A DNA stretch of 64,000 nt. It comes from Leptospira andrefontaineae (GTDB lineage Bacteria; Spirochaetota; Leptospiria; Leptospirales; Leptospiraceae). This document shows, in pieces, positions 19,719 through 28,389 of this stretch; the first letter of the stretch is position 1; the number at the start of each line of letters is the position of its first letter. A model generated the notes under the pieces. It saw only the letters and a program-made list of their open reading frames with translations. It did no database searches and was not told the DNA's origin. The stretch is taken from NCBI RefSeq assembly GCF_004770105.1, contig NZ_RQEY01000018.1, positions 310,001 to 374,000 of the forward strand, in the 5' to 3' direction. The position numbers and the translations under genes were made by a program.

Positions 19719-21481
19719 AGAAATTTAATTTATTCTTATTGATCGGCCTTTGTTTCTATTCCTGTGAAAGAACGGATGAAGATGTTTCTCTTTTCTGGGA
19801 AGATGAATTATATCCGAAGATTTTCTTTTCTTATCCAGGCAGGTTTGTTCCTTCCGGAAAGAAGAGAATTGTCCGAGAAGAGATCCTACGAATTATTCGA
19901 GAAACGAATGATTCTATCTATATGCATATTTATTCATTAGATGATCCGGAGATAGAAGAAGAGCTCATCCATGCAAGCCATAGAGGTGTTCATTTAGAAT
20001 TGATGGGGGAATGGGGTAAAACATATCCGGTCTCCATATTACCATTTTTGAAATATTGGAAGGGGACAGGATTACAACATACAAAGGTTTTGGTTTCCGA
20101 TAGATCACTGGTGTTTATGGGAACGGGTAATTTTACCTACTATGGTTTGGAACAGGACCATAACGGGTATATAGAATTTAAATTAAATCGAAAAGAATGG
20201 GAAAACTTTCACTCTTTCCTAAGAGAAGAATATCCATTTCCTGTTTTAAAAATTGGTGGATTAGAATTTTGGAATTCTCCTCGAGAAGGAAATTTGATCC
20301 AGAATAGACTTTTGGATTCTGTTTTTTCTTCGGAACATTCTATTCGATATTTGATTTTCGATCATTATGATCCGATTTTAAGTTCCGGATTTACTCGGAC
20401 AAATCATGGATTTATCAACGGAATCTATAATCGTCCTATTGATCCGGAAGGTACTATTCTTTCGAGCAACTCCAGGATGGAGATTTGGGAAGATGGAAAT
20501 GAAGATATTTTGGATGACCCCACGATTGGAAAAGGAGGACTTCTTCATCATAAGTCTATGATCTTAGATGACATAGAAGTATTAACTGGATCATATAACT
20601 ACTCTCTGAGTGCAAGGGATTCTAATCGGGAGATTCTCATTCGAATGAAGAATTCTCGAATTTCCAAAGAATTCCAACAAGAATGGGAGAATATACAAAA
20701 CAAAGCGAAACGTATAGATGTCTCCCAACAAAATTTGCACCTGAATACTAATAACACTTACAGTTTTGACTCAAGTAATGATCAGATTTGCAGATCTCAA
20801 GTTCAGCAAGAGGATTCCTTTTTAGAGATCGGATTTGTTTGGTTTCGTTGGAATAATTTTTACCGATGGAAAGAAGAATCTTGTAAATCAGTCGCAGATT
20901 ATGAATCGATTAGCTCCCGATTCTTTGGAGGAAAAAGTGAGTTTCCAACGGATGCTGTAGATAATTTAGGAATCCAATCATTTACTAGATCAGGAACGAA
21001 AGGTTTATCTCTGCCTAAGTCGGATCTGATGAAGGAGTTTCATTCAGCGATCTTAAAACCTTCTATCTTTTTACGACCATCCCAATTTTTAGGAACAGAA
21101 GCTGCCTGGGTTTTTCCGGATGATACAGAACTGAATGAATTTCTCTCTGAAAATTCTCCAGGACAAGTTTGGATTTTAGAAAGAGGAAAACTTCCTAAGA
21201 AGGTCGGAATCGAAGTAGAAGAAGGAGTGTACTATCTTTCGGAAGGTGTAAATTCGAATTCGGGTGTTCTAATACTGGAATACGAGAACTTTGGTCTATA
21301 TTTCTGTTATAAATCTATCAATTATAATCTGAACTGGCCGGAGCAGATTTTATTTGCAGCTTATAATTTTAGAGAAATTTCTAATATTTCGGGAAGGTAT
21401 TCTAAATCCGATTTGGAATTTTTTGCAGAAGAAGGGCTTCCGAACCAAAGGAAAAAAAATCTATGTGTTGTCTCCCTTTGA
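19715..21481 (+). CDS. Phospholipase D-like lipoprotein with two HKD motifs
   Basis: Starting at the ATG at 19715 (strong GGAGG upstream), the 588-residue protein has a signal peptide and lipobox FYSC with predicted lipidated Cys17. Two HxKx4D motifs mark a PLD-superfamily domain: His122/Lys124/Asp129 followed by GTGNFTYYG, and His278/Lys280/Asp285 followed by GSYNYS. The family includes phospholipases, nucleases such as Nuc, and phosphatidyltransferases; the substrate here is unknown. The C-terminal 250 residues contain no domain I recognise. Its ATGA overlap with the upstream gene shows coupling. The last 21 bases overlap the convergent O-antigen ligase gene. Confidence 0.82.
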   Translation: MKKFNLFLLIGLCFYSCERTDEDVSLFWEDELYPKIFFSYPGRFVPSGKKRIVREEILRIIRETNDSIYMHIYSLDDPEIEEELIHASHRGVHLELMGEWGKTYPVSILPFLKYWKGTGLQHTKVLVSDRSLVFMGTGNFTYYGLEQDHNGYIEFKLNRKEWENFHSFLREEYPFPVLKIGGLEFWNSPREGNLIQNRLLDSVFSSEHSIRYLIFDHYDPILSSGFTRTNHGFINGIYNRPIDPEGTILSSNSRMEIWEDGNEDILDDPTIGKGGLLHHKSMILDDIEVLTGSYNYSLSARDSNREILIRMKNSRISKEFQQEWENIQNKAKRIDVSQQNLHLNTNNTYSFDSSNDQICRSQVQQEDSFLEIGFVWFRWNNFYRWKEESCKSVADYESISSRFFGGKSEFPTDAVDNLGIQSFTRSGTKGLSLPKSDLMKEFHSAILKPSIFLRPSQFLGTEAAWVFPDDTELNEFLSENSPGQVWILERGKLPKKVGIEVEEGVYYLSEGVNSNSGVLILEYENFGLYFCYKSINYNLNWPEQILFAAYNFREISNISGRYSKSDLEFFAEEGLPNQRKKNLCVVSL

Positions 21482-22849
21482 TAATAGGACTTCTCCTTTT
21501 ACAAAAAGGCCTAATAGAATCCAAAACAGGATCACCACTTCGTCATCCTGGAAATAACACTGGAATAGACCTGAGACAAAAAAGCCAATCAATCCATAAA
21601 AGAATACTAATGCTTGAAATTCTTGTTTGGATTGGAATAGATAGGCAAGTAGGATTGCGCCCAATCCCAAGTAGATCAATGCAGCAGGGATACCGAACAC
21701 GGACGCCAAATGAAAATAATCATTATGAGCATGCCCTCTTTGTGTGACTTCGTAAAAATACGAGAGTTCGGAATATTCTTCTGAATGAGTAATCCTTACT
21801 TTTTCGATCTCTTTATTATAATTTCCGGGACCAACTCCAAGGATTGGATGTTCTTGGATAAGTGGAAAACTAGAATCCCAGATGAATGTTCTTCCGGAAT
21901 CAGTATGTTTTTCTTTTCCGAAAAGTGGTCCGATCACTTTTTTACCCGCAGGACTGAATGTAAGTACTAGTCCTATCAAAAATAGTAATCCTAAAAATAG
22001 GGCAGCACCCTTGATCAAAAAGGATTTTGAAAATTCTTTTCTAATAAAAAATAAATGCACACCCGCAAAGAAGATACTTACTCCAGCTCCGATCATGCTG
22101 GACCTTGCTTGGTTTAATAAGAATACCAGGCAGTATAAAAATAGAAGAAGTCCTGCTATTAGTATCTTCTTTTTGTCCCCTTGGATCAGAGTTCTTAAAA
22201 AGCCAAATACTGCAAAAGCGGAGAAAAATTGTAACAATCCTCCGAAGGTCAAATGAGTGTTCATCAAACCAATCGAAATATAAAGAGGAATAGAAGAAAG
22301 TGAACCTAATGGATGAGTAAATCTATAACTGCTGGAAGTTTTGTATAGATCACTGATAAGCCTCGAAAGTCTCACTGGAGTGAAACCTCCTACGACTCCA
22401 GTAAATACAAGGAGTAGAAAAAGCCAAAAGAGTGCTCGGTAAACTTTCGGTAAGTCTTCCTTTGTAGTAAATCCTACTGAGAGAAATCCGAAAAATAGGA
22501 AGAAGTCTTTGAGCTCTCCATTCCAAGCTGCTTTCGCATATCCGAGGTTAGAATTGTCGAATACAAGGTGGATCAGAAATACGATCCCATACCAAAGAAA
22601 AAGAGAAATGGAAATTTTAGAAACAGGATGATTTGGTAGGATCTCCTTCCAATTTCTTGCTTTTAGCTGATCCGCTAATCCGAAAAAAAAGGAAAGCAGG
22701 AGAAACCCCTGGCTGAGGCTAACCGAAATTCCAATGGAAGGAAGGGTCGCTAGTAAACAGAATAGATGTGCCTTTTTCAAAAACTCTTTCATCTGAATTC
22801 TGGAAATAATCTCACTGAACTGTTCTTTGTAAATTCGATTATTTTTCAC
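21461..22849 (-). CDS. O-antigen ligase/polymerase-family membrane protein
   Basis: A polytopic membrane protein of 462 residues with about ten to twelve hydrophobic helices. The signature is the periplasmic loop and following helix of the Wzy_C/WaaL family: GRTFIWDSSFPLIQEHPILG, then GVGPGNYN and HAHNDYFHLASVFG. Such proteins polymerise O-antigen units or ligate them to lipid A-core; the two roles cannot be told apart from sequence. An alternative start is the ATG at 22792; neither has a good Shine-Dalgarno. It is divergent from the GT4 glycosyltransferase, fitting a surface-glycan locus. Confidence 0.88.
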   Translation of the reverse strand: MKNNRIYKEQFSEIISRIQMKEFLKKAHLFCLLATLPSIGISVSLSQGFLLLSFFFGLADQLKARNWKEILPNHPVSKISISLFLWYGIVFLIHLVFDNSNLGYAKAAWNGELKDFFLFFGFLSVGFTTKEDLPKVYRALFWLFLLLVFTGVVGGFTPVRLSRLISDLYKTSSSYRFTHPLGSLSSIPLYISIGLMNTHLTFGGLLQFFSAFAVFGFLRTLIQGDKKKILIAGLLLFLYCLVFLLNQARSSMIGAGVSIFFAGVHLFFIRKEFSKSFLIKGAALFLGLLFLIGLVLTFSPAGKKVIGPLFGKEKHTDSGRTFIWDSSFPLIQEHPILGVGPGNYNKEIEKVRITHSEEYSELSYFYEVTQRGHAHNDYFHLASVFGIPAALIYLGLGAILLAYLFQSKQEFQALVFFYGLIGFFVSGLFQCYFQDDEVVILFWILLGLFVKGEVLLSKGDNT

Positions 22850-22917
22850 ATAGATTTCTGTAATGGAGTGGTAAAATCCATATTATAGAGGAGATTGGTC
22901 CCGCATTAGGAACCTAG

Positions 22918-24213
22918 ATGAAGATTCTTTATTTTTCGGACACCTTTCTACCCAAAATTGACGGGGTCGCTATTTCCATGAGAAATTTTGCGGAAGCCCT
23001 TGCAGAAAGAGGACATGAATTTTTGATTTGTTGTCCACGTTATGGAGAAGGTGATTTTGATAAAATGGGGGATCATATCCGTTTGGAAAGATTCAGAAGT
23101 GGATACCTTCCTAGTTACCCTGATATCAAAGTTGTTTTACCTTCTCCTTCTAAGATCAAAAGAGCGATCAAGGAATTCCAACCCGACCTAGTACATATTC
23201 ACACTCCTGGACTCATGGGGGTCTATGGGATCAATGCTACCGAAAAATATGGGATCCCGAGTATCGGAACTTATCATACTTTGATGTCCGAGCAGGACAT
23301 GTATCTTTCTTTTTATCGCCTTCTTAAGTTAGATAAACTTTTCATGAGAATTGGAAAGTTAAATAAGAAGATCAAGATCAAAGATTTGGTGAAGTTCGAA
23401 AAACTTGATAAGTTTAATATCCGAAAAAAGATCATTCTGAAAATTACGAATAATTTATACGATCGTTGTGATCTGATCATTTCTCCATCTCACCTAATTA
23501 AAAAACAGTTAGAAGAGTTCGGATTAAAGAAGCCAGTAGCTGTTATCTCTAACGGCCTGGACCTTTCTCAATTTAAGGGAAGTCCTAAAACTCTTTCTGT
23601 AAGTCCGAAATTACTGCATGTTGGTCGTATATCCTACGAGAAAAATTGTGATGTGATCATTAATTCCTTCAAGCTGATCCTTGAAAAGGTTCCATTGGCA
23701 ACTCTTACAATCATAGGAGATGGACCTGCGTTGGCTTCTCTTAAGGTCCAGGCCCAAAAGCTTGGGATAGACCAAGCAATTACCTTTACAGGTTTTATAG
23801 ATAGAGCTGAACTTCCAAATCATTATCCGAATTACGATCTATTCTTGACTGCTTCTACTATGGAAACCCAAGGGCTTGTGATCCTGGAATCAGTGGCCTG
23901 TGGTCTTCCTGCAGTAGGCGTGGATTCATTTGCGATCCCTGAACTAATTCATGATGGAGTGAACGGATTTATAGCAAAACCGTTCGATGTAAGAGATATT
24001 GCAGAGAAGACGGTTCGAATTTTAGAAGATCCTGCAATGTATGCTGCCTTCTCCAAGGAATCTCTGAAAATTTCACAAAGCCATGAAATGAAGGCATGTG
24101 TGGACAGAATGGAAGAAGTATATAAATCAGTCGCTGATCAAAAAAATAAGAAGAAAAAAAGATCTATACTAAATACGATCTTCTCTTTGGACCCTTTCGG
24201 GATCTTGGGCTGA
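22918..24213 (+). CDS. GT4-family glycosyltransferase
   Basis: A GT-B fold glycosyltransferase of 431 residues. The N-terminus [20 protein letters not shown] is typical of the subgroup that includes diacylglycerol glucosyltransferases and PimB-like mannosyltransferases. The donor-binding domain has [12 protein letters not shown] and the E-x7-E motif in [19 protein letters not shown]. It probably adds a sugar to a lipid or lipopolysaccharide precursor on the cytoplasmic membrane face. Acceptor and sugar are not determined. The C-terminus is lysine-rich (KNKKKKRS). It ends one base before the convergent GT9 gene. Confidence 0.88.
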   Translation: MKILYFSDTFLPKIDGVAISMRNFAEALAERGHEFLICCPRYGEGDFDKMGDHIRLERFRSGYLPSYPDIKVVLPSPSKIKRAIKEFQPDLVHIHTPGLMGVYGINATEKYGIPSIGTYHTLMSEQDMYLSFYRLLKLDKLFMRIGKLNKKIKIKDLVKFEKLDKFNIRKKIILKITNNLYDRCDLIISPSHLIKKQLEEFGLKKPVAVISNGLDLSQFKGSPKTLSVSPKLLHVGRISYEKNCDVIINSFKLILEKVPLATLTIIGDGPALASLKVQAQKLGIDQAITFTGFIDRAELPNHYPNYDLFLTASTMETQGLVILESVACGLPAVGVDSFAIPELIHDGVNGFIAKPFDVRDIAEKTVRILEDPAMYAAFSKESLKISQSHEMKACVDRMEEVYKSVADQKNKKKKRSILNTIFSLDPFGILG

Positions 24214-25272
24214 TCAGAAAAGTGTATTAATATTCTTGATAACGTTGATACGTTTGATCACGTCTTCCGGAGTAATTCTTTCCATGCAGGCAAAGTCTTT
24301 TCGGTAACAGGTGGTATTTCCGTAAATACTACAAGGCCTGCAAGACAGGTCTTCTATCTGTAAAACTCCAGTGTCTTCCTGACCGAAAGGTGCAAATCCG
24401 GAAAGTGGGTGAGTAGTCCCGAATAACGCAATTACGGGGCGTTTCAGAAGTGCAGCTATGTGAATGTTCGAAGAATCCATTCCGATGATCACATCCATTC
24501 TTTCCATGATCCCTAATTCACCTCGTATTCCTAGTTTACCACCGGAAACGATTGTCATGGACTGGTCCCCATTTCTCCATTCTTCCATTTGAACGGCTTC
24601 TTGTGAGGAACCGAATAAGAAAATTCTAATATTCGGGAATTCTTCCTTTAATAGTTTAAGTAGTTCGAGGCTTTTTTCCAAAGGCCATTCTTTCAGTTTA
24701 TGACCTGCGAAAGGTGCATAACCCACCCATAGTCCTTCTTTTTTATCTATCTTTCTTGCGAGAAGAAAGTCTTTGGCATAAATTTTGGATTCAGGATCCA
24801 CGTTGATCCAAGGTCCTTTACGAACTGCAGCAGGAAATCCTGCTTTTTCAAAAACCTTAAGATATCTGTCCACAGTGTGGGGAAGTTTGCGCAAAACTTT
24901 TCTGGTCCTGCGTATCTGGCGCATCTTCTCCCTTCTTCCTTTGATGATCCTGAAAACGGAAACACCTCTGATCCAAAAGAAAAAACTGATAAAGCGAGAT
25001 CTAACGCTGGAGTGAAGGTCTACGATCTTTTCATAAGGACCTAGTTTATTCAATTCTTTGAATAAACGATACAGACCGGAGAGACCTTTATATTTTTTAA
25101 GATTAATCCCTATTACATGAACATTCGGGATATTATAAAAGAAGGGAGCATAGTTCCCTCGAGTAACAACTGTGAGTTGTATATTCGTATACTTGGCGGC
25201 AACGGCAATCAATGCCGGAGCCATCAAGGCAACATCTCCCATCGCTGAGAATCTTAGCACCAAAAGATTCAT
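24214..25272 (-). CDS. GT9-family glycosyltransferase (heptosyltransferase-like)
   Basis: The 352-residue protein resembles ADP-heptose:LPS heptosyltransferases. The N-terminal LLVLRFSAMGDVALMAPAL is the family signature. Later come GYAPFAGHKLKEWPLEKSLELL and the donor-site GMDSSNIHIAALLKRPVIALFG. The C-terminus has several Cys (CRPCSIYGNTTCYRKDFAC), a pattern seen in other GT9 proteins, possibly metal-binding. It likely extends the lipopolysaccharide core. Its start overlaps the DUF4254 gene stop by four bases, so the two are translated as a coupled pair. Confidence 0.9.
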   Translation of the reverse strand: MNLLVLRFSAMGDVALMAPALIAVAAKYTNIQLTVVTRGNYAPFFYNIPNVHVIGINLKKYKGLSGLYRLFKELNKLGPYEKIVDLHSSVRSRFISFFFWIRGVSVFRIIKGRREKMRQIRRTRKVLRKLPHTVDRYLKVFEKAGFPAAVRKGPWINVDPESKIYAKDFLLARKIDKKEGLWVGYAPFAGHKLKEWPLEKSLELLKLLKEEFPNIRIFLFGSSQEAVQMEEWRNGDQSMTIVSGGKLGIRGELGIMERMDVIIGMDSSNIHIAALLKRPVIALFGTTHPLSGFAPFGQEDTGVLQIEDLSCRPCSIYGNTTCYRKDFACMERITPEDVIKRINVIKNINTLF

Positions 25273-25871
25273 GCTTGTTTTGTATATAAGGATGGGTTCA
25301 GGTTTTTGTCGTTATACATTTTCATCTGCCTATACACCTTATAAAATTTATCTCCTTTAGATAAATCGTCCAGAAGTTCATCCAGACATTTGGAAAGATC
25401 AGTCCTTTGTTCCAGCAAAACATTCAACTTGTTTTGGCAGGTTTGGATATGTTCAGGACTCACGTCCTTTCTTTCCGTTTGTTCTTTCATATGATAAATT
25501 TTGAGTTCCAGGATGCTCATTCTGTCTATTAGCCAAGCGGGGGTTTCAGAATTCATTCTGGCGTTTGGCTTTCTTTCCACAGACTTGTACATTGCAGAGA
25601 TCTGGTCATCTATCTGCTCAACAAGGTCTGTCCTTTCCTGGTTCAAGGCATCTATTTTTCTTTTGAACTGGACAAGTTCCTTATCCGGGAGGTCCGGCCT
25701 TCTTATCTCGTCTTCCACATGCCATTGGATAGTATCTATCTGGTTTTTTTGGTAAAATAGGAATTCAAGGGAGGACTGAGGGAATGGATTTGGAGAAAGT
25801 GTTTCCTCTTTATGCCAGTCCGTGACGGAATTTTTGAATATCTCAACCACTTTGGCCGATTCTAACTTCAT
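25269..25871 (-). CDS. DUF4254 family protein, glycan-locus partner
   Basis: A 200-residue soluble helical protein. The sequence pattern (NSVTDWHKEE near the start, NQIDTIQWHVEDEIRRPDL, then RMSILELKIYHM) matches what I know as DUF4254, which is commonly found next to glycosyltransferases in lipopolysaccharide loci. Its biochemical role is unknown. Long amphipathic helices suggest coiled-coil or helical-bundle packing. The four-base overlap with the GT9 gene suggests the two products act together. No signal peptide or membrane helix is present. Confidence 0.8.
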   Translation of the reverse strand: MKLESAKVVEIFKNSVTDWHKEETLSPNPFPQSSLEFLFYQKNQIDTIQWHVEDEIRRPDLPDKELVQFKRKIDALNQERTDLVEQIDDQISAMYKSVERKPNARMNSETPAWLIDRMSILELKIYHMKEQTERKDVSPEHIQTCQNKLNVLLEQRTDLSKCLDELLDDLSKGDKFYKVYRQMKMYNDKNLNPSLYTKQA

Positions 25872-26000
25872 CGGAGCTAGAATTTACGCGATAGACCAAA
25901 AATCAAGAGGATTTCCTATTGTCGTTCCGTCGGCTAATACCAGAGTTACGATCTAGTTCCGCTTTACAAAATAAATTTCCCAGGTTAGGATTTTGCCCGC

Positions 26001-27755
26001 ATGAAAAAAATAGTACCTCCGGAAGCGTTGCAATTTTTGGCGTCTATCCCATTGTTCAAGGGTCTCCCGAGAAAATTACTAGTCTTACTTTATGGCCATA
26101 TAGAAGAGCGAAACGTTCATAATCACACTGTCATTTATTATAAGGGAGAGATCTCCAAGGAACTTTATATAATCCGACACGGAGAGGTAATGATGACCTT
26201 GGGCGAAGCAGGCAAAACTGTTCGTTACTTGGGAGAAGGTGACGTATTCGCTGAAAATAGCGTTCTGACAAGAACTGCTCATACAGGTTCTGCAACCGCA
26301 ATTCTGGATACATTATTATATGTTTTAGATGGAGAATATTTTCTTAAACTTGCCGCAAAAGAAAGAGTACTTTCCCAGAATTTGATGAGGCTCATGGGAA
26401 TGAGAATGAGAGAAGTTATGGAAGATTCTTCCAGCCAAATGCATTCTCCAAGAAGGCTTGTATGTCATATTCCAATAGAGGAAGTAGAAGATTTCAAGGT
26501 ACATCTAGAGTCCATTGTAGACAACGGTAGGAAGTCCCACGAAGGACATGTTTCACTTTTGAGAATGGATACATTCAAAGGAAAATCCGTTTCTGAGATG
26601 ATCCGAACAATCGCCGGGCTTAGAAAGAAGTCTTCCATACTACATCTCTATTTTAAGAATCCGGTGATCCAACCCGAGTTGGATAAGCTTGTTCAACAAT
26701 GTGATCAGATCGTTTTTTGGGAGGAAAAACCGGAAAGAAATCTGAAACAGAAAAATGAGATACTTGGCTATTGGGAACCACGGATACGGAATTTTTCCGG
26801 AAGGACTTCTCGCATTATTGTTTCCGAAAACGGATTAAGCAAACACGAAGAGTCGGCAAACCAAAAGATATTTTATAAGGGAGAAACTTTCGCAAGGTAT
26901 TTGGTATCTAGGACCAGAGGACTTGCACTGGGTGGAGGAGGAGCAAGAGCGCTCGCCCACGTAGGTTTATTGAAAGTTTTAGAAAGAGAAGGGATCCGTT
27001 TTGATTTTGTTAGCGGTTCCTCTTTTGGAGCTGTGATCGGAGCGTTATACGCAAGAGGAGAAAGTACTGATTCCATTTTTAAAATGATCGGTAAGTTCTT
27101 CGGCGGAATAGAAAAGCCGTTTGATCCTACCATCCCGCTTATCTCCTTCTTCAAAGGAAAACGAATGCTCAGAATGTTAAAGGATGCATTCGGTACACAA
27201 TTAATAGAAGATCTAAAGATCCCATTTGCAACTTCAGCAGTAGATCTTCATAGCGGGCAAGAATATGTAATGGACCAGGGCCCCGTTTGGGAAGCGCTCG
27301 CTGCAGCAATGAGTTTGCCTGGTATGTTTCCTCCCGTATTCAAAGGAGATCATCTTTTGATTGATGGGGGAGTAATCAATAATGTTCCGGAGAACTTGAT
27401 CCGGAGAAAAGGTGCAGATGTGATCTTATCCGTGAACGTTTCCCCTCTGAGAGATGAAGGGATCGTTAGACTTTTGGAAGATAGAAAGGTAACCGGAAAA
27501 TCATTTTTCAAAAATCTCTGGGAAGATATTACTTATCCTCCAATTCTTAAGATCATGGCAAGAGCGATCACATTAGAGGGAAGAGAAATCACAAAATTGA
27601 GAAAAGAAAAAATGGATCTTTTTATCAATTTACATATTGAAGAATTTGCATTTACAGACTTTGGAAAATATAAGGAAATCATTAAGAAAGGAGAATTAGA
27701 AACGGAAGCCGCGATCGGTGATATCCGTAAATTATTCTTCCCGTCTGAAAAATAA
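26001..27755 (+). CDS. Cyclic-nucleotide-binding domain fused to patatin-like phospholipase
   Basis: A 584-residue protein of NTE-like architecture. Residues about 15-130 form a cyclic-nucleotide-binding beta-roll (ELYIIRHGEVMM and DVFAENSVL). A linker domain (150-290) follows. The patatin hydrolase has oxyanion loop GGGGAR (311-316), nucleophile Ser341 in GSSFG and the dyad Asp455 in DGGVINN. Patatins cleave acyl chains from (lyso)phospholipids, and the N-terminal domain suggests control by a nucleotide or another ligand. The usual cNMP phosphate-binding Arg motif is not evident, so ligand is uncertain. It ends flush against the convergent gene at 27756. Confidence 0.88.
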   Translation: MKKIVPPEALQFLASIPLFKGLPRKLLVLLYGHIEERNVHNHTVIYYKGEISKELYIIRHGEVMMTLGEAGKTVRYLGEGDVFAENSVLTRTAHTGSATAILDTLLYVLDGEYFLKLAAKERVLSQNLMRLMGMRMREVMEDSSSQMHSPRRLVCHIPIEEVEDFKVHLESIVDNGRKSHEGHVSLLRMDTFKGKSVSEMIRTIAGLRKKSSILHLYFKNPVIQPELDKLVQQCDQIVFWEEKPERNLKQKNEILGYWEPRIRNFSGRTSRIIVSENGLSKHEESANQKIFYKGETFARYLVSRTRGLALGGGGARALAHVGLLKVLEREGIRFDFVSGSSFGAVIGALYARGESTDSIFKMIGKFFGGIEKPFDPTIPLISFFKGKRMLRMLKDAFGTQLIEDLKIPFATSAVDLHSGQEYVMDQGPVWEALAAAMSLPGMFPPVFKGDHLLIDGGVINNVPENLIRRKGADVILSVNVSPLRDEGIVRLLEDRKVTGKSFFKNLWEDITYPPILKIMARAITLEGREITKLRKEKMDLFINLHIEEFAFTDFGKYKEIIKKGELETEAAIGDIRKLFFPSEK

Positions 27756-28385
27756 TCAGAGATAACTTAGGATCTTTTCCTGGAGCCTATCCGAATGTTT
27801 TCTCCAGGAAAGTTTCCATTCTTCACTTCCTTTTGGACCTACCTTGTTTGTAAGCGCGAATATGGTTCCGAAAGGAATATTAAATAGATTGCATACTTTT
27901 GCAAGACCGAATGCTTCCATATTCTCGAAACCTAAACTTTCTCCTTTAATTCTCTCCAAAGCTCTTGGACTCAAATCTTCTAATGTGACCGAACCAGTTC
28001 CATTGGTTGCAGATTCCACAAAATCGTTTCCATCGAAGGGAAATTGTAAGTCAGGAAATTCGTATTTAAAAGTTATACTTTCTGGAAGTCTGATCTTTTT
28101 GTCCAAGAAGGCGATCTGGTAGTTTGCGAATACTTTTGAAATTCCGAATTTGCCTTCCCAATCTTTTCTAGGGATCCAGTTATAAACTCCTGCGGAGCCT
28201 ATCCCCAAAATCGCCTTAGGTTTCCAAGTGGAAGGATCTGAGAGATATTTCTGGAGATTGATTGCGGCTTCTAATTCGCCGATGCCTGCTTCGAAGGTAT
28301 GGATCCTTGGATCCGATTTTAATTTGTCTATTTCTCCCGCAAAAGCTGCGCAGAAAAGAATGTCCTGGATTTTAAGATCGCTCAT
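27756..28385 (-). CDS. Nucleoside phosphorylase-family protein, futalosine hydrolase-like
   Basis: The 209-residue protein belongs to the PNP/MTAN fold. Visible pieces are EAGIGELEAAINLQ (GIG-type loop), ILGIGSAG, the substrate-contacting FENMEAFGLAKVC and the C-terminal ALTNKVGPKGSEEW. The ENMEAFG stretch resembles MqnB, which removes hypoxanthine from futalosine in an alternative menaquinone pathway. MTA/SAH nucleosidase and other purine hydrolases are possible, so the function is moderately supported. It follows the acyl-CoA ligase by four bases in an argC-ligase-hydrolase operon with no obvious pathway link. Confidence 0.65.
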   Translation of the reverse strand: MSDLKIQDILFCAAFAGEIDKLKSDPRIHTFEAGIGELEAAINLQKYLSDPSTWKPKAILGIGSAGVYNWIPRKDWEGKFGISKVFANYQIAFLDKKIRLPESITFKYEFPDLQFPFDGNDFVESATNGTGSVTLEDLSPRALERIKGESLGFENMEAFGLAKVCNLFNIPFGTIFALTNKVGPKGSEEWKLSWRKHSDRLQEKILSYL

Positions 28386-28389
28386 CTGA

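Noticed and set aside
21882..22256. Open frame of 124 residues on the plus strand
   Set aside because: It lies entirely inside the O-antigen ligase gene on the other strand and has no Shine-Dalgarno or protein-like composition; it is an antisense shadow.
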